A stretch of DNA of 64,000 nucleotides from Liolophura sinensis (lineage: Eukaryota; Mollusca; Polyplacophora; Chitonida; Chitonidae): contig NC_088301.1 in NCBI RefSeq assembly GCF_032854445.1, positions 19,831,808-19,895,807 of the forward strand. Direction: 5' to 3'. A model generated the notes under the pieces. It did not search any database and was not told the origin of the DNA. It saw only the letters and a list, made by a program, of their open reading frames with translations. Both the position numbers and the translations under genes were made by a program. Position 1 is the first letter of the stretch. Every line of letters starts with the position of its first letter. Positions 12,046 through 22,608 of the stretch are shown here, in pieces.

Positions 12046-12464
12046 TGTAAAGGATGTATATAACAATTCACTCTGGTTTGAAAAAACTAAATGTTAACGC
12101 CCTCAACACAAGGAATGAAAAACATTAATCTTTCCTTCGGCTTAATTAAGCTCTGAAGAAACAGGCAGCCAATTGTTTGCCTTATCTGAAATGGCTTTGG
12201 CCAGGTTGTTTGAATTAAATCAATAAATGTAATGGTGATGTCATTCAGTTCGTCTATTTCCGACCATTGTGCAATATAATTAGGAGGTGAGCAAACCCTA
12301 GCAGGTTTAGGTTGCCAAGCATAGCTTTCTGTTCGCATGTATTCTCTTCACACAACACCATCAGAAGTTATAATCATTAACTGAGTGTTACATCCCCATA
12401 ATCCCGATGTTTTGTGATTTATTGAGTAAAATAATCTCCTCGGAGCATTTAAGTCAGTTGGCTC
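12046..12464. other. Unique DNA, no gene seen
   Basis: An 83-codon minus frame (12087-12338) has no recognisable feature. Confidence 0.5.
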
Positions 12465-12678
12465 TAGATAGAGGCAATGTGGTCAGCCTGGCTCTTGGGG
12501 ATCTTGCTGTTAGGTTTGGCTCTGAAGTAATTAAGGTTACCCTGGATCTTTGATGCAATGGTAATGTCAGTTTGACTCTTTGAAGCAATTAAGGTCATTT
12601 TGACTCTTGAAAGCAATGATAATGTCAGGTTGACTCTTTGAAGCAATATGGTCAACTTGACTCTTTAAAGTAATAAAG
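12465..12678. repeat. Degenerate ~30-bp minisatellite
   Basis: About seven diverged units built on TTTGACTCTTTGAAGCAAT with TAATGTCAG or TAAGGTCA between them. The SINE-C copy at 12679 is inserted in its last unit. Confidence 0.82.
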
Positions 12679-13029
12679 TGAGTGAGTGAGTGAGTGCTTG
12701 GGGTTTAATGTCGTACTCAACAATTTTTCAGTCACATGACGACGAAGGAATCATTAGGGTGCATGTACGTGTAATGTGCCTCCTTGTTGCAGGACGGGTT
12801 TCCACCGCTCTTTTATTTAGTGCTGCTTCACTGAGACGACTTACCGAAGGCAAGTAAGCCGCCCCGCCCGAGCCATTATACTGATACGGGTCAATCAGTC
12901 ATTGCACTATCCCCTTCATGCTGAACGCCAAGCGAGGAAGTTACAACTTCCTCTTTTAAAGTCTTAGGTGTGACTCGATCAAGGATTGATCCTGGATCTA
13001 CCGGTCCCGAAGCGGTTAAAGCAATAAAG
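12665..13029 (-). mobile_element. SINE-C copy, 5'-truncated, with target-site duplication
   Basis: The body 12679-13015 runs from a (GTGA)n stretch (the element's 3' tail on minus) through CTTGGGGTTTAATGTCGTAC, TTGTTGCAGGACGG and GAGACGACTTACCGAAGG to GATCCTGGATCTACCGGTCC. The tRNA-like head seen in the copy at 26271 is missing. TTAAAGTAATAAAG (12665-12678) and TTAAAGCAATAAAG (13016-13029) flank it, a 14-bp duplication with one mismatch. Confidence 0.9.
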
Positions 13030-14350
13030 ATAAATATAGCCCTAGATACTCAATATGAGGAAGTAGTAAATTTTGATATTATAGAGTATATAAATTTGAA
13101 TAGTGTGTTATTTTTTATTTATTTATTTATTTTTTGGTAGACAAGCAGACAATGTACATACATTAATTAATCTGAGCAGTTGTCAATAAATACATCAATC
13201 ACAAACCTTTGCTTTAATTGACACAAATAATTGTACACAGTAGCCAATAACTATCACAAAGTGTAGACGCATATCATAGACTGAGTTGCCCTTATATAAC
13301 GAGACCAAATCCTCCATGAAGACTTGGAAAATGAAGACTTGGAAAGCAAAATGGATACCATAGTTACCTCCCCTCTCATGCTAAAATGATTACCTCTACA
13401 CCAGGCAATATGTCCAGGCTTTTACAGGCTGATTGATTTCAGCCGAGCGGCTGGAAAAGACACTCTGAACGCTAATGCAAGCAGAAGAACGAAAGTTGAA
13501 TAAATAAAACATAAAGAAGGCAATTACTCTGGTATAGGTTCACCTCCTACGTTACCTATTAATGAAACTTGCCACTTTTTCATAAATTTGAAGGTCACAC
13601 ATGTCCCAAAGGCATCAACAGAGAGCAAAAAAAAAAAATGTTCAAAATTGGAAAACTTGAGAAGAACATAGATGAACTGTCAGGAAATTAGCCATGAATA
13701 AGAGCAGACAAATTTTTCAGGGGGGAAATAATTGAGGTACAGTCTGACAAGAAATTTGGGGCTGTGAATGTGCATTAATCCACTCTGGAAAAAAATCCTG
13801 TTTGCAAACGACTTGCTTCCAATGCCGCCCAGACGTTCATGTGGTGCTGCACTATAAAAAGCAGTGACATGCACCAATATGTAATTTGTACTAAATAACT
13901 ACTGCAATGATATTACCAGAAAGCTGTCAAAACATTTTATGTCAAAGAGAAATTAACCTTTCTGATCTAAGTGCTCAATGTTAAAGACCACTCAACAATA
14001 GCATGCTCCTACTGTGATGTGGTATGCCACATAAGCTTACCTCAGCATACTTAAATTTCGCATCAGTTAAACATGCGAAATACCATTAATACGATCAGCA
14101 AATACCATATTTCAGCCAGGTGTGGTTATACAGTAACCTTTATGCCTGATTAGTGAACAATTATAAAGTGAAAGTGAAAGTAACATTCCACCTGGCTGGT
14201 GGGTAGATAGTTTGTGTGCGAACATAAAATACATACATGTAAGCAGTCAACTGTGCTTATCACTTGCTGGATACTGCAGCTCCAAAACTGGGCATAAAAT
14301 GACATCTTATCTGTGCTGGTCTTCACATAAGAATAAAACCAAAATAACAT
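13030..14350. other. Unique DNA, no gene seen
   Basis: Contains a (TTTA)n patch near 13115. Minus frame 13680-13877 (65 codons) is unrecognised. A good minus donor (GAG|GTAAGCTT) lies near 14040, but no frame is open in front of it. Confidence 0.5.
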
Positions 14351-14635
14351 TACTGTGTAATGCAAGTAACAATTGTGTAACCCAGGTAATAATTGTGTAA
14401 CCCAGGTAATAATTGTGTAACCCAGGTAACAACTGTGTAACTCAAGTAATAATTGTGTAACCCAGGTAACAATTGTGTAACCCAGGTAATAATTGTGTAA
14501 CCCAGGTAACAACTGTGTAACTCAAGTAATAATTGTGTAACCCAGGTAACAACTGTGTAACTCAAGTAATAATTGTGTAACCCACGTAATAATTGTGTAA
14601 CTCAAGTAATAATTGTGTAACCCAGGTAACAATTG
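14351..14635. repeat. 20-bp minisatellite
   Basis: About 14 copies of the 20-bp unit AATTGTGTAACCCAGGTAAT with two main variants (CCCAGG and CTCAAG). Minus frames of 120 and 71 codons across it are repeat artefacts. Confidence 0.96.
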
Positions 14636-15735
14636 TTAAAATTTATAAGATTTTCAATGTGATTTAATCATTCATTCCATTAACCTCCAGGCATTCTTCA
14701 ACCAGGTGAAGCTCTTTATCTATGGTTGGTCTGCCTCAACAGCTTCCAAGGGAACAAACTCTTGCAGGATAAACCAGGCCTGTCCACAAAGCGGAAATGA
14801 GCAGAACATCAGCTCTGTTCACAGATTTTACTAGTTTGTTTATTAATTTACTTGAGAACATTTCACTAACACAGCAGCGGATTTTACTAGTAAGTGTCAG
14901 AAAGGAGAGCAGCTGAACTGTGATTATACACAGCTATGACATACGTTCCCTTATATTTAAACTGTGATTTTACCCTGCTAAGTATAAGCTCCTTCAATGT
15001 TTATGGTGAGATTTTCTGATGATATACACTAACACAAATAAATAAATCATGTAACAGGAGCAACTTTTCAGTGCTCATACCAGCAGTAGATAGGGGAAAT
15101 TTAACTTTAGTTCATCAGATGGTAGAGCCCTGGCCTTTGGATGTGTAAGTCCTTCAACAATCACACTGGTGCCATGATCCAACAGGCACCCGAGGCATGG
15201 GGCTCACCCCAAGGCATGGGGTTCACGGTCTGTGAAGGCGGGTGACCCGTAGAGTAAATTCTTCAACCATTACAGATACATCTTAAGAATCTACAATATT
15301 ATGTAAAGTTTGTATTCATATTGGTGTAAACATAAGCCAATTGTCTGACTGTTGTTGGCTTTGTCTGAGAGCACTTAAAACTTGGACATAACGAATAAGT
15401 TAAAAAAGATATAAGTAGTCAGCTGTCTAGAAAAGTTTGCAAATTCTTTACTTTCGCAAAATAGCAGATGCCTAAAGTCATATCACCACGTCTGGTGATG
15501 TTACTTTCCATCCTCAGGCAAAGCAATTGTGAAATCATGAAAACAAAGATAGTAATTAAACCAGTTAGCCAGTGACGTTAACGTCATGACTTTGTTAGTG
15601 TCCAATGCGATCTTATTTTGGACAGCTGTCGTTTACTACGATATCATTGGAGCAGGAGAGATATATAGGCGTTTAATAAAGTGTGATCACAAGATAAAAT
15701 TCTCACACCACACAAAGACAGATTTCTGTACCTAC
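14636..15735. other. Unique DNA with a possible tRNA-like SINE head
   Basis: At 15113-15165 the words CAGATGGTAGAGCCCTGGCC and AGTCCTTCAAC resemble the A-box region of a tRNA or tRNA-derived SINE. They are followed by an imperfect local duplication of GGCATGGGGYTCAC near 15192-15230. No cloverleaf is complete, so I do not call a tRNA gene. A plus frame 15586-15801 overlaps the opposite-strand exon below. Confidence 0.4.
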
Positions 15736-15923
15736 CTTCTGGACAGCCCGTCAGTGTCCTCTGACGTGGTGATGGAAATACGCGGAGCAATCCACAGGTG
15801 ATTGGGGCGTCTGTCTGTCGCTGACATAACAGAGTGTGGTGATTTCTGATTGGCTGAAGATACGGTCAGGTGTATAACCTCAGCAGTGTTTCTCACATGT
15901 TTTGGTTCAAATGGACGCTGTGC
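15736..15923 (-). CDS. Internal coding exon of an unidentified gene
   Basis: On the minus strand a strong acceptor (pyrimidine-rich TTTCTTCTTTTACAG) ends at 15924. It is followed by a 188-base open segment that ends at a good donor, CAGAAG|GTAGGTAC (GT at 15735-15734). The reading enters in phase 0 and leaves in phase 2. It encodes 62 residues beginning AQRPFEPKHVRNTAEVIHLT and ending near RISITTSEDTDGLSR. It is hydrophilic and Ser/Thr-rich with no membrane segment, suggesting a cytoplasmic or linker region. The entry phase matches the exit phase of the first exon at 55389-55616, so both could belong to one gene, but that is inference. A foldback element sits 75 bp upstream in the presumed intron. 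I do not recognise the family. Confidence 0.55.
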
Positions 15924-15998
15924 CTGTAAAAGAAGAAACACCAAATAATACTGACATTGCTAAAATACATGTATACAGCTTTAATGCAGTCACTTTGG

Positions 15999-16143
15999 GG
16001 CCACTTTCACAAAACTTCAAAAATCAACTTTTCTTACCTTTTCCCGTCAATAACATCGTCTTATGGCACTATAACCCAGATAATGTCTGGTACGAAAAAA
16101 AAGTTATGAGAAATGTGGCTAACAAAGTTTGGTGAAAGTGGCC
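15999..16143. mobile_element. Short foldback element (MITE-like), 145 bp
   Basis: The left end GGCCACTTTCACAAAACTT is matched in inverse at the right end (AAGTTTGGTGAAAGTGGCC), with one mismatch over 19 bp. The interior is AT-rich and has no coding capacity. It resembles the element at 41034-41173. Both flanks start with TTT, so a short direct repeat is possible but not diagnostic. Confidence 0.8.
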
Positions 16144-16382
16144 TTTGATCATGATTTTCATGTCCTACCAAAATACATAAAGGGAGATAACTATGCCCCA
16201 GCCTGACTCTCGAAACAAATCCCCCTCCCCTGATTGATACATTAACTCATGGAAACAGTCGATATAACATTTCTATTTATAGATAAATGTACTACGATTC
16301 ATATTCCTGACAGAAAGTTTGTAGGAAAATATGGCAGAGTGTGAGAATTAAGTGTCACGATAGAGCTCAGTACAACATGAAC

Positions 16383-16597
16383 CCATTATCCCTTTAACAG
16401 CCAGAACATTCACCAGTCTTGAACTTCATTTCAGCTGTGCTCACCGTACCATATAAATTCCCTCTTTAACATGCAACACTTTCCTTTACATAGCAAGGTT
16501 TTTCTTCAAATATCAATGCTTTCCTTAATAAATCAAAGCTTTCCTTAAGTCATAAATTATTTCCTTAACATTTCATGCAATGCTTAATTTCCTGAAC
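16383..16597. repeat. Duplicated segment, copy 1
   Basis: About 215 bp from CCATTATCC to TTAATTTCCTGAAC, nearly identical to 19090-19304 about 2.7 kb away (roughly ten mismatches by eye). It contains repeated CTTTCCTTAA motifs that lead into the next array. Confidence 0.93.
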
Positions 16598-16735
16598 ATA
16601 TCAATGCTTTTCTGAACATATCAATGCTTTCCTTAACATACCAATGCTTTCCTTAACATATTCATTAACATACCAATGTTTTCATTAACTCACACACAAA
16701 TGCTTTCATTAACATATATGTATCAATGCTTTATA
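16598..16735. repeat. Degenerate ~20-bp tandem repeat
   Basis: Diverged copies of ATCAATGCTTTCCTTAACAT. Related motifs lie inside the duplicated segment just before it, so that segment probably arose from the same array. Confidence 0.75.
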
Positions 16736-16744
16736 GGGTCTTTT

Positions 16745-16982
16745 AACACTCATGAAGTATATGTAATGAGGTAATATTTAACACTCATGAAGTATATGTA
16801 ATGAGGTAATATTTAACACTCATGAAGAATATGTAATGAGGTAATATTTAACACTCATGAAGAATATGTAATGAGGTAATATTTAACACTCATGAAGAAT
16901 ATGTAATGAGGTAATATTTAACACTCATGAAGAATATGTAATGAGGTAATATTTAACACTCATGAAGTATATGTAATGAGGT
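16745..16982. repeat. 35-bp minisatellite, ~7 copies
   Basis: Near-identical units of 35 bp beginning AACACTCATGAAG and ending GTAATGAGGTAATATTT. The only variation is GTATATG versus GAATATG. Confidence 0.96.
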
Positions 16983-17040
16983 ACCTATACCTGTCCAATA
17001 AGGACTAGAACTGAAGCCAGATTGCCTGTTATATTCTCTT

Positions 17041-17192
17041 GTATTTATTTGTTTATTTGATTGGCGTTTTACGCAAGGATATTTCACTTATAAGACGGAG
17101 CTGGTCAGCATTATGGTGGGACAAAACTGGGCAGAGCCCGGGGGAAGATCCACGGGCATGCCCAACTTGCTGCTAAACCTTCCCCCTTACGA
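17041..17192 (-). mobile_element. SINE-A copy, truncated
   Basis: Tail TTTATTTGTTTATTTG at left, then GATTGGCGTTTTACGC, ATATTTCACTTATAAGACGG, CAGCATTATGGTGGGA and CTTGCTGCTAAACCTTCCC. The tRNA-like head is absent. No clear target-site duplication seen. Confidence 0.85.
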
Positions 17193-17823
17193 CCATTTCC
17201 TCTATTACGATGACATTGCCAGTTTGGCCACAAATTGTCACCGCAAATTCAGAAAAGAACAACAGACCACAGCATCTGAGTTACTTTAGGCTGATAATGA
17301 AAAGTTCCCCATTATCACTTTGATGTCTGTATATCAAAAAGGCTACAAATTAGTTACAAATAGCAGTCACAACGTAACTGGCCATTAGCTCACACAGAAT
17401 ATCGACCTGGTCAAAGCTTAAGGTCATTTCAAATCACGTAGAGCACGGGACTGCTAATTTGTTTGGACTTCCTGTGCTTTTTTTTTTTACACCATAGTCC
17501 ACAACTGCCATGCTTGTTATTAAAAAAATAATGATAGCAGAATTAATAAAGATTATTTTATCTTAATTAAGTCAATCGGCACATTATTGGCCATTTCTGT
17601 TGAAGCCTAATCAGCACATACATGTATATATGGCCAACTCTTGTGGTTTAACAATGGCAGGTGGCCGTGTTCAGATTCAGCGCGACAGTTACATTCGGGT
17701 TGATTGATCATCATTGTTTTGGAATTACTACCTGATAGAAGCTAGCGGGGTCTGTTCTTATGTAGTGAATAGCCTTGACATGTGGAGGACATGGCACGCC
17801 AAGTTCCAGGCTAGTGGACTACA
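17193..17823. other. Unique DNA, no gene seen
   Basis: AT-rich; a T-run near 17478. No open frames or repeats of note. Confidence 0.5.
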
Positions 17824-18045
17824 GGGCCCATGTTTATCAAGCAACTTCATGACATATGTCATAAATTAGAAGCCCCTAAAAAGCCAAACTTAGAAGAGGA
17901 AAGAGGTCATAGTGTGGTTAGCACCATGTTCTGCAGTAAAGATTCAGTGTACAAATTTCCAACATTCTAGTGTACAGCATTTTATTTGTAGCTGTGTTTC
18001 AATATTTGACTTAAGTCTTAAGACATTTGATAAATACAAACCAAG
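17824..18045. mobile_element. Possible foldback element
   Basis: Left GGGCCCATGTTTATCAAGCA and right end (inverse GGTTTGTATTTATCAAATGT) share a GT-TTTATCAA core, and AAGTCTTAAGAC lies just inside the right arm. The arms are short and imperfect. Confidence 0.4.
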
Positions 18046-18746
18046 GTCATGAGTACATAATTCTACTCTGAAAGCTATGCTGAGCCAAGGAAGAAATGAC
18101 ACGGATGTCGCCGTTGTCTACAAGGATATCCAGCCATAATCAACACTTAAAACACTAAATCTTACACATACATTGTAATTACATTTACGCATAATAAATT
18201 AAGTCTTTAAGTCTCATTTGTGTGTTAAATATATACGGCAAGCCTACTGAATTCATTTCTCATTATTACCAACATGTAAAGTTACCTTCGCACCAATCAC
18301 TGTCTTTTACCATTACACTGACAGTTACATAAAATACGAACCCTACTAAAGAGCCATGTGTTGCAAACATTAACAATTGCACGGAACAACAGCTTGTTTT
18401 GCGAGTGAAAACTAAATGGCAAGCCAATATTACAATTTGTTGGGGTTTTTTTGGGGGGGGGGGGGGGATATAAAAAAACTAGAATATATACAAACACTTC
18501 AAAGTTCAAAGAATATTTTCTTGTGCTACACACATAAAATGTATTCAACAACTGAATAAAAATCGTTATTTTTTTCAATTATTTTCTCTATATCGTCATA
18601 AAAAGACTAAAAAAATAAAATGTTTCTTGACTGGCCTACAGGGAGCATTGCCCACATACATGTAATGGCAAGTGTGCAAATATTTAATCTGTCACCTTGT
18701 ATTGTAAGGCAAATCTAAAACTGTTAGTCCATCAGACTAGCTGTAT
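18046..18746. other. Unique DNA with a poly-G run
   Basis: A long, almost uninterrupted G run at about 18443-18468 (preceded by GGGGTTTTTTT) could form a G-quadruplex on the plus strand. A 93-codon minus frame at 18297-18578 includes the run translated as prolines and is not convincing. Confidence 0.55.
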
Positions 18747-19022
18747 ATTTGTCACTATTTATTTGATTTGTGTTTTACAACACACTCAAGAATATTTCAC
18801 TTACGCCTCTGCTGGATTATGGTGGAAGGAAATCGGGCAGAGCCCGGAAGAAATCCACCACCATTCCCAGGTTGCTGGCAGACCTTTCCACATACAACCG
18901 AAGAGCAAGCCAGCATGAGCTGGGCTTGAACTCACATCACCTGCACTAGTGAGAGGCTCCAGGATTATTGCGCTGGAGTGCTAATCACCTCAGCCACGGA
19001 GGCCCCCTAAATTTGTCACTAT
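18747..19022 (-). mobile_element. Full-length SINE-A with 12-bp target-site duplication
   Basis: The body 18759-19010 is one of the most complete copies. On the minus strand it begins GGGGGCCTCCGTGGCTGAGG (A-box region, TGGCTGAGGTGATTAGC) and has a B-box-like GAGTTCAAGCCC about 65 bp on. It then runs through the family core to a (TAAA)n-type tail at the left. ATTTGTCACTAT is exact on both sides (18747-18758 and 19011-19022). This copy shows that SINE-A is tRNA-derived with an internal Pol III promoter and is about 252 bp long. Confidence 0.94.
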
Positions 19023-19089
19023 GAATGAGAGTACAAAGTTAAAGATCACTTAATGTGTTAAACTAGACCAAAACTGGTGAGTCTTCGGT

Positions 19090-19304
19090 CCATTATCCTT
19101 TTAACAGCCAGAACATTCACCAGTCTTGAACTTCATTTCAGCTGTGCTCTCCGTACCATATAATTTCCCTCTTTAACATGCAACACTTTCCTTTACATAG
19201 CAAGGTTTTTCTTCACATATCAATGCTTTCCTTAATAAATCAAAGATTTCCTTATGTCATAAATTATTTCCTTAACATTTCATGCAATGCTTAATTTCCT
19301 GAAC
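19090..19304. repeat. Duplicated segment, copy 2
   Basis: Nearly identical to 16383-16597. GGTCCATTATCCTTT occurs at its left edge (19088) and again just after it (about 19313-19327), which looks like a junction of the duplication or insertion event. Confidence 0.92.
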
Positions 19305-20035
19305 TATCTTTGGTCCATTATCCTTTGCTTTTGTGCTTCTCTGGAATTTTGCAAGTAGAACAAAAAGCATAAATATTTCATTAACTTTCAAAAATGTATA
19401 TGTGTATGTATATATGTTTGGGGTTTAATGTAGTTCTTAAAGGATGCATGAAACACTTTTGTTTTATTCCGTAATTTGCAGATTATCATGTGAAATCACA
19501 TGTAACAGTACAAATAAATATTTCAACTTTAGCATTGGGGGGTAAAAAAGGCTTCAGCAGCAGTGACATCAACGACAATCCCTGTTTAAAAAGAACCCTG
19601 TTGGGGACAGACCTAATGGGTCTGGTCCAATGGGGACAGAGGTGTGAGGAATAGACCAAATAGGGGTGGGTGTTAGTATGCAGAGGCGGCGCTAAGCTGG
19701 CACAAAGAAGTTACGCAGCATCTGTGTTGTCCAAACTGTGCCAACACGGTTCACCGGGCTCAGGTGTTCAATCTGACCATTGACGGAAATATGCATAACA
19801 TATAGGGGTAATTAACAGGTATAAAAATACCCCCAAATATACATTTTTTCAGACAAAAATACTGAGGCATAATTTTCTTTATTTGACATAGAAACATAAT
19901 AATTATTTTATAGTTCCTTTTCATGTATCCTTTAACAGTTTTTCATGAGTTTTAACCTAATATCATAAATTTCAGAAAATTATGCATATATATACATATA
20001 TATCTGGAAAGCTCTGGTCAATCTTATTTCACGCC
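19305..20035. other. Unique DNA, no gene seen
   Basis: Contains a GGGGACAGACCTAATGGG / GGGGACAGAGG local repeat near 19604-19645 and short TATATATA patches near 19988. No gene signal. Confidence 0.5.
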
Positions 20036-20361
20036 AGGGAATATAAGCATGTCAGGTAATATAAGCATGTCAGGGGATATAAGCCTGTCAGGGAATATAA
20101 GTCTGTCAGGGGATATAAGCCTGTCAGGGGATATAAGCATGTCAGGGGATGTAAGCCTGTCAGGGAATATAAGCCTGTCAGGGGATATAAGCCTGTCAGG
20201 GAATATAAGCCTGTCAGGGGATATAAGCCTGTTAGGGAATATAAGCCTGTCAGGGGATATAAGCCTGTTAGGGAATATAAGCATGTCAGGGGATATAAGC
20301 CTGTTAGGGGATATAAGCATGTCAGGGGATATAAGCCTGTTAGGGAATATAAGCATGTCAG
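20036..20361. repeat. 18-bp minisatellite
   Basis: About 18 copies of the 18-bp unit GGATATAAGCCTGTCAGG (variants GGAATA, GCATG, GTTAGG). Being divisible by three and stop-free in several readings, it is open on plus (146 codons) and in two minus frames (110 and 133 codons). Frames open on both strands argue against coding. Confidence 0.96.
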
Positions 20362-20499
20362 AGTTTCATTTAATGCTGGTATTAAACGGTGTCTTGACAC
20401 GACACAGAATACTACCAAATCCACAACCACTTCATAGCCGCAACATGCCCAAAATCAAAAAACCACTACCATTTCAAGGCTCAAATTAGCGAAACCAAA

Positions 20500-21395
20500 T
20501 CACAGACAGTCCTCTACCTGCCTCACTACACCCAGGCCAATGACAGTCCTCTACCCGCCTCACTTACACTCAGACCACAGAGAGTCCTCTACCTGTCTCA
20601 CTACACCCAGGCCACAGACAGTCCTCTACCTGCCTCACCACACCCAGGCCATAGACAGTCCTCTACCTGCCTCACCACACCCAGGCCATAGACAGTCCCC
20701 TACCTGTCTCACTACACCCAGGCCACAGACAGTCCTCTACCTGCCTCACTATACCCAGACCACAGACAGTCCTCTACCTGCCTCACTACACCCAAACGAC
20801 AGACAGTCCTCTACCTGCCTCACCACAGATGGTCCTCTACCTGCCTCACCACAGACAGTCCTCTACCTGCCTCACTACACACAGACCACAAACAGTCTTA
20901 TACCTGCCTCACCATACCCAGACCACAGACAGTCCTCTACCTGCCTCACCACATCCAGACCACAAACAGTCCTCTACCTGCCTCACCACACCCAGACCAC
21001 AGACAGTCCTCTACCTGCCTCACTTACACCCAGACCACAGACAGTCCTCTACCTGCCTCACCACACCCAGACCACAGACAGTCCCCTACCTGCCTCACCA
21101 CACCCAGGCCACAGACAGTCCTCCACCTGCCTCACTACACCCAGACCACAGACAGTCCTCTACCTGCTTCACTACACCCAAACCACAGACAGTCCTCTAC
21201 CTGCCTCACCACAGAGAGTCCTCTACCTGCCTCACCACAGACAGTCCTCTACCTGCCTCACTACACACAGACCACAAACAGTCTTATACCTGCCTCACCA
21301 CACCCAGACCACAAACAGTCCTCTACCTGCCTCACCACACCCAGGCCACAGACAGTACTCCACCTGCCCCACCACCAACAGTCCTGTATCTGCCT
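20500..21395. repeat. 37-bp minisatellite, open in all three plus frames
   Basis: About 25 copies of a 37-bp unit containing AGTCCTCTACCTGCCTCACC and ACACCCAGRCCACAGAC, some shortened to about 21 bp. The plus strand is extremely poor in G relative to C. Since 37 is 1 modulo 3, the long plus frames (362 and 258 codons) read the unit in rotating phases and repeat every 37 residues. No stop exists in any plus phase of the unit, which explains the long frames without invoking a protein. Confidence 0.95.
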
Positions 21396-21565
21396 CACCA
21401 CACCCAAACCACAACCCGTATACAGCCTCACCAACAACAACCAGTAAACATCCTCACCAACCACAACCAGTACACTGCCTCACCAACCACTACACGGCCT
21501 CACCAACCACAACCACTACACGGCCTCAACAACCACAACCACTACACGGCCTCAACACACCCAAA
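21396..21565. repeat. CCAACCACAACCAC-rich tandem repeat
   Basis: Degenerate copies of ACACGGCCTCACCAACCACA and shorter forms continue the C- and A-rich composition of the adjacent array. Confidence 0.8.
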
Positions 21566-22095
21566 TCACCACAAAAACATCAGCCCTGTTTGTCTCTTAA
21601 TATGAACTTATCGCTCCCAGACGAGTAATTCACAGGGGTCCAATTTTGCCAATGCCAGAAGGTTCAGCCATAACGGTCAAAGATATCAACTATAAATAAC
21701 ACGATCCTGTAAGGCAGAGGCAAATCTAATCCTGACGTTCAGCAAGAATGGGTTTATGAACTGGGTTTTACAGACTGAGGAGGGAATGCTAATGATATTT
21801 CTGTCGCAACAATGTCACTGGGGGGCAAAACCAAGGGACGGTAATAAAGGATGATCTGAGTCCACTGGTTCACAACAAGCACCATGCACTGTAGGTCGCC
21901 ACTGGCCTGTAAACATGGCCCCAAGAGGCAAAGGTGGGCCAAATTTCACACGCTCCCATTCCCTTGCTGTGACACTAATAATACAGCCTAGTAGGCCTAT
22001 ACTGAAAACATCTCATGAGACAGGCGTACATGCATCGTGAGACTCGAGCCGAATTTGCCATCACCATGCACATTTGTGTGCCACAGCATGTGTTT

Positions 22096-22098
<3 letters not shown>
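21566..22098. other. Unique DNA, no gene seen
   Basis: No coding or repeat signal of note. Confidence 0.5.

Positions 22099-22152
<54 letters not shown>
22099..22152. repeat. (AT)n microsatellite
   Basis: About 27 dinucleotides with one AC interruption. It directly abuts the tail of the SINE-A copy at 22153. Confidence 0.97.
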
Positions 22153-22296
22153 TTATGTGATTGGTGTTTACCCTGTAATCAAGTATATTTCACTCACACG
22201 ACAGCAGCAAGCATTATGGTGGAAGGAAACCCTGCGGAGTTCTGCGGAAAACCCACAACCATCCGCAGGTTGCTGGGAGACCTTCCCACATAGAAG
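22153..22296 (-). mobile_element. SINE-A copy, truncated
   Basis: TTTATGTGATTGGTGTTTAC, TATATTTCACTCACACGACA, AGCATTATGGTGGAAGGAA, ACCATCCGCAGGTTGCTGG, ACCTTCCCACAT. No tRNA-like head. Its tail has apparently seeded or expanded into the (AT)n run. Confidence 0.86.
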
Positions 22297-22608
22297 GAGG
22301 GTAATGAAAGCTCTAAACGATACATGTACCACTATTTCTTTATATGATTGCACACTTAATGTTGTACTCAAAGAGTTTTTTTTCACTTAAATATACACTG
22401 GGGGATTAAGTTTCAGAGTGCATGTAGAAATTCATACCTGCCATATTTACAAACCTATAACAAACCTCAATTTTGTGGTTGGAAACTGAATATTTTCAGT
22501 AATAAAAAAATCAGTTTCAGCAACAGAAATATAGCTGTACTCAATCTGGGTGCCAAAAACGGAATGTTCAAAGAATAAGACACATTATTTTCTCTCACTA
22601 GGCATGTA

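Noticed and set aside
15105-15180. tRNA gene
   Set aside because: Only an A-box-like and a weak B-box-like word are present. Acceptor stem and anticodon arm cannot be paired, so it is more likely a SINE head.
20024-20489. Long frames on both strands over 20.0-20.5 kb
   Set aside because: The 18-bp unit is stop-free on both strands, and coding on both strands at once is not credible.
20540-21628. 362-codon open frame, the longest in the window
   Set aside because: It is explained by a stop-free 37-bp minisatellite. The overlapping 258-codon frame is just as open, and the peptide cycles every 37 residues through rotating phases.
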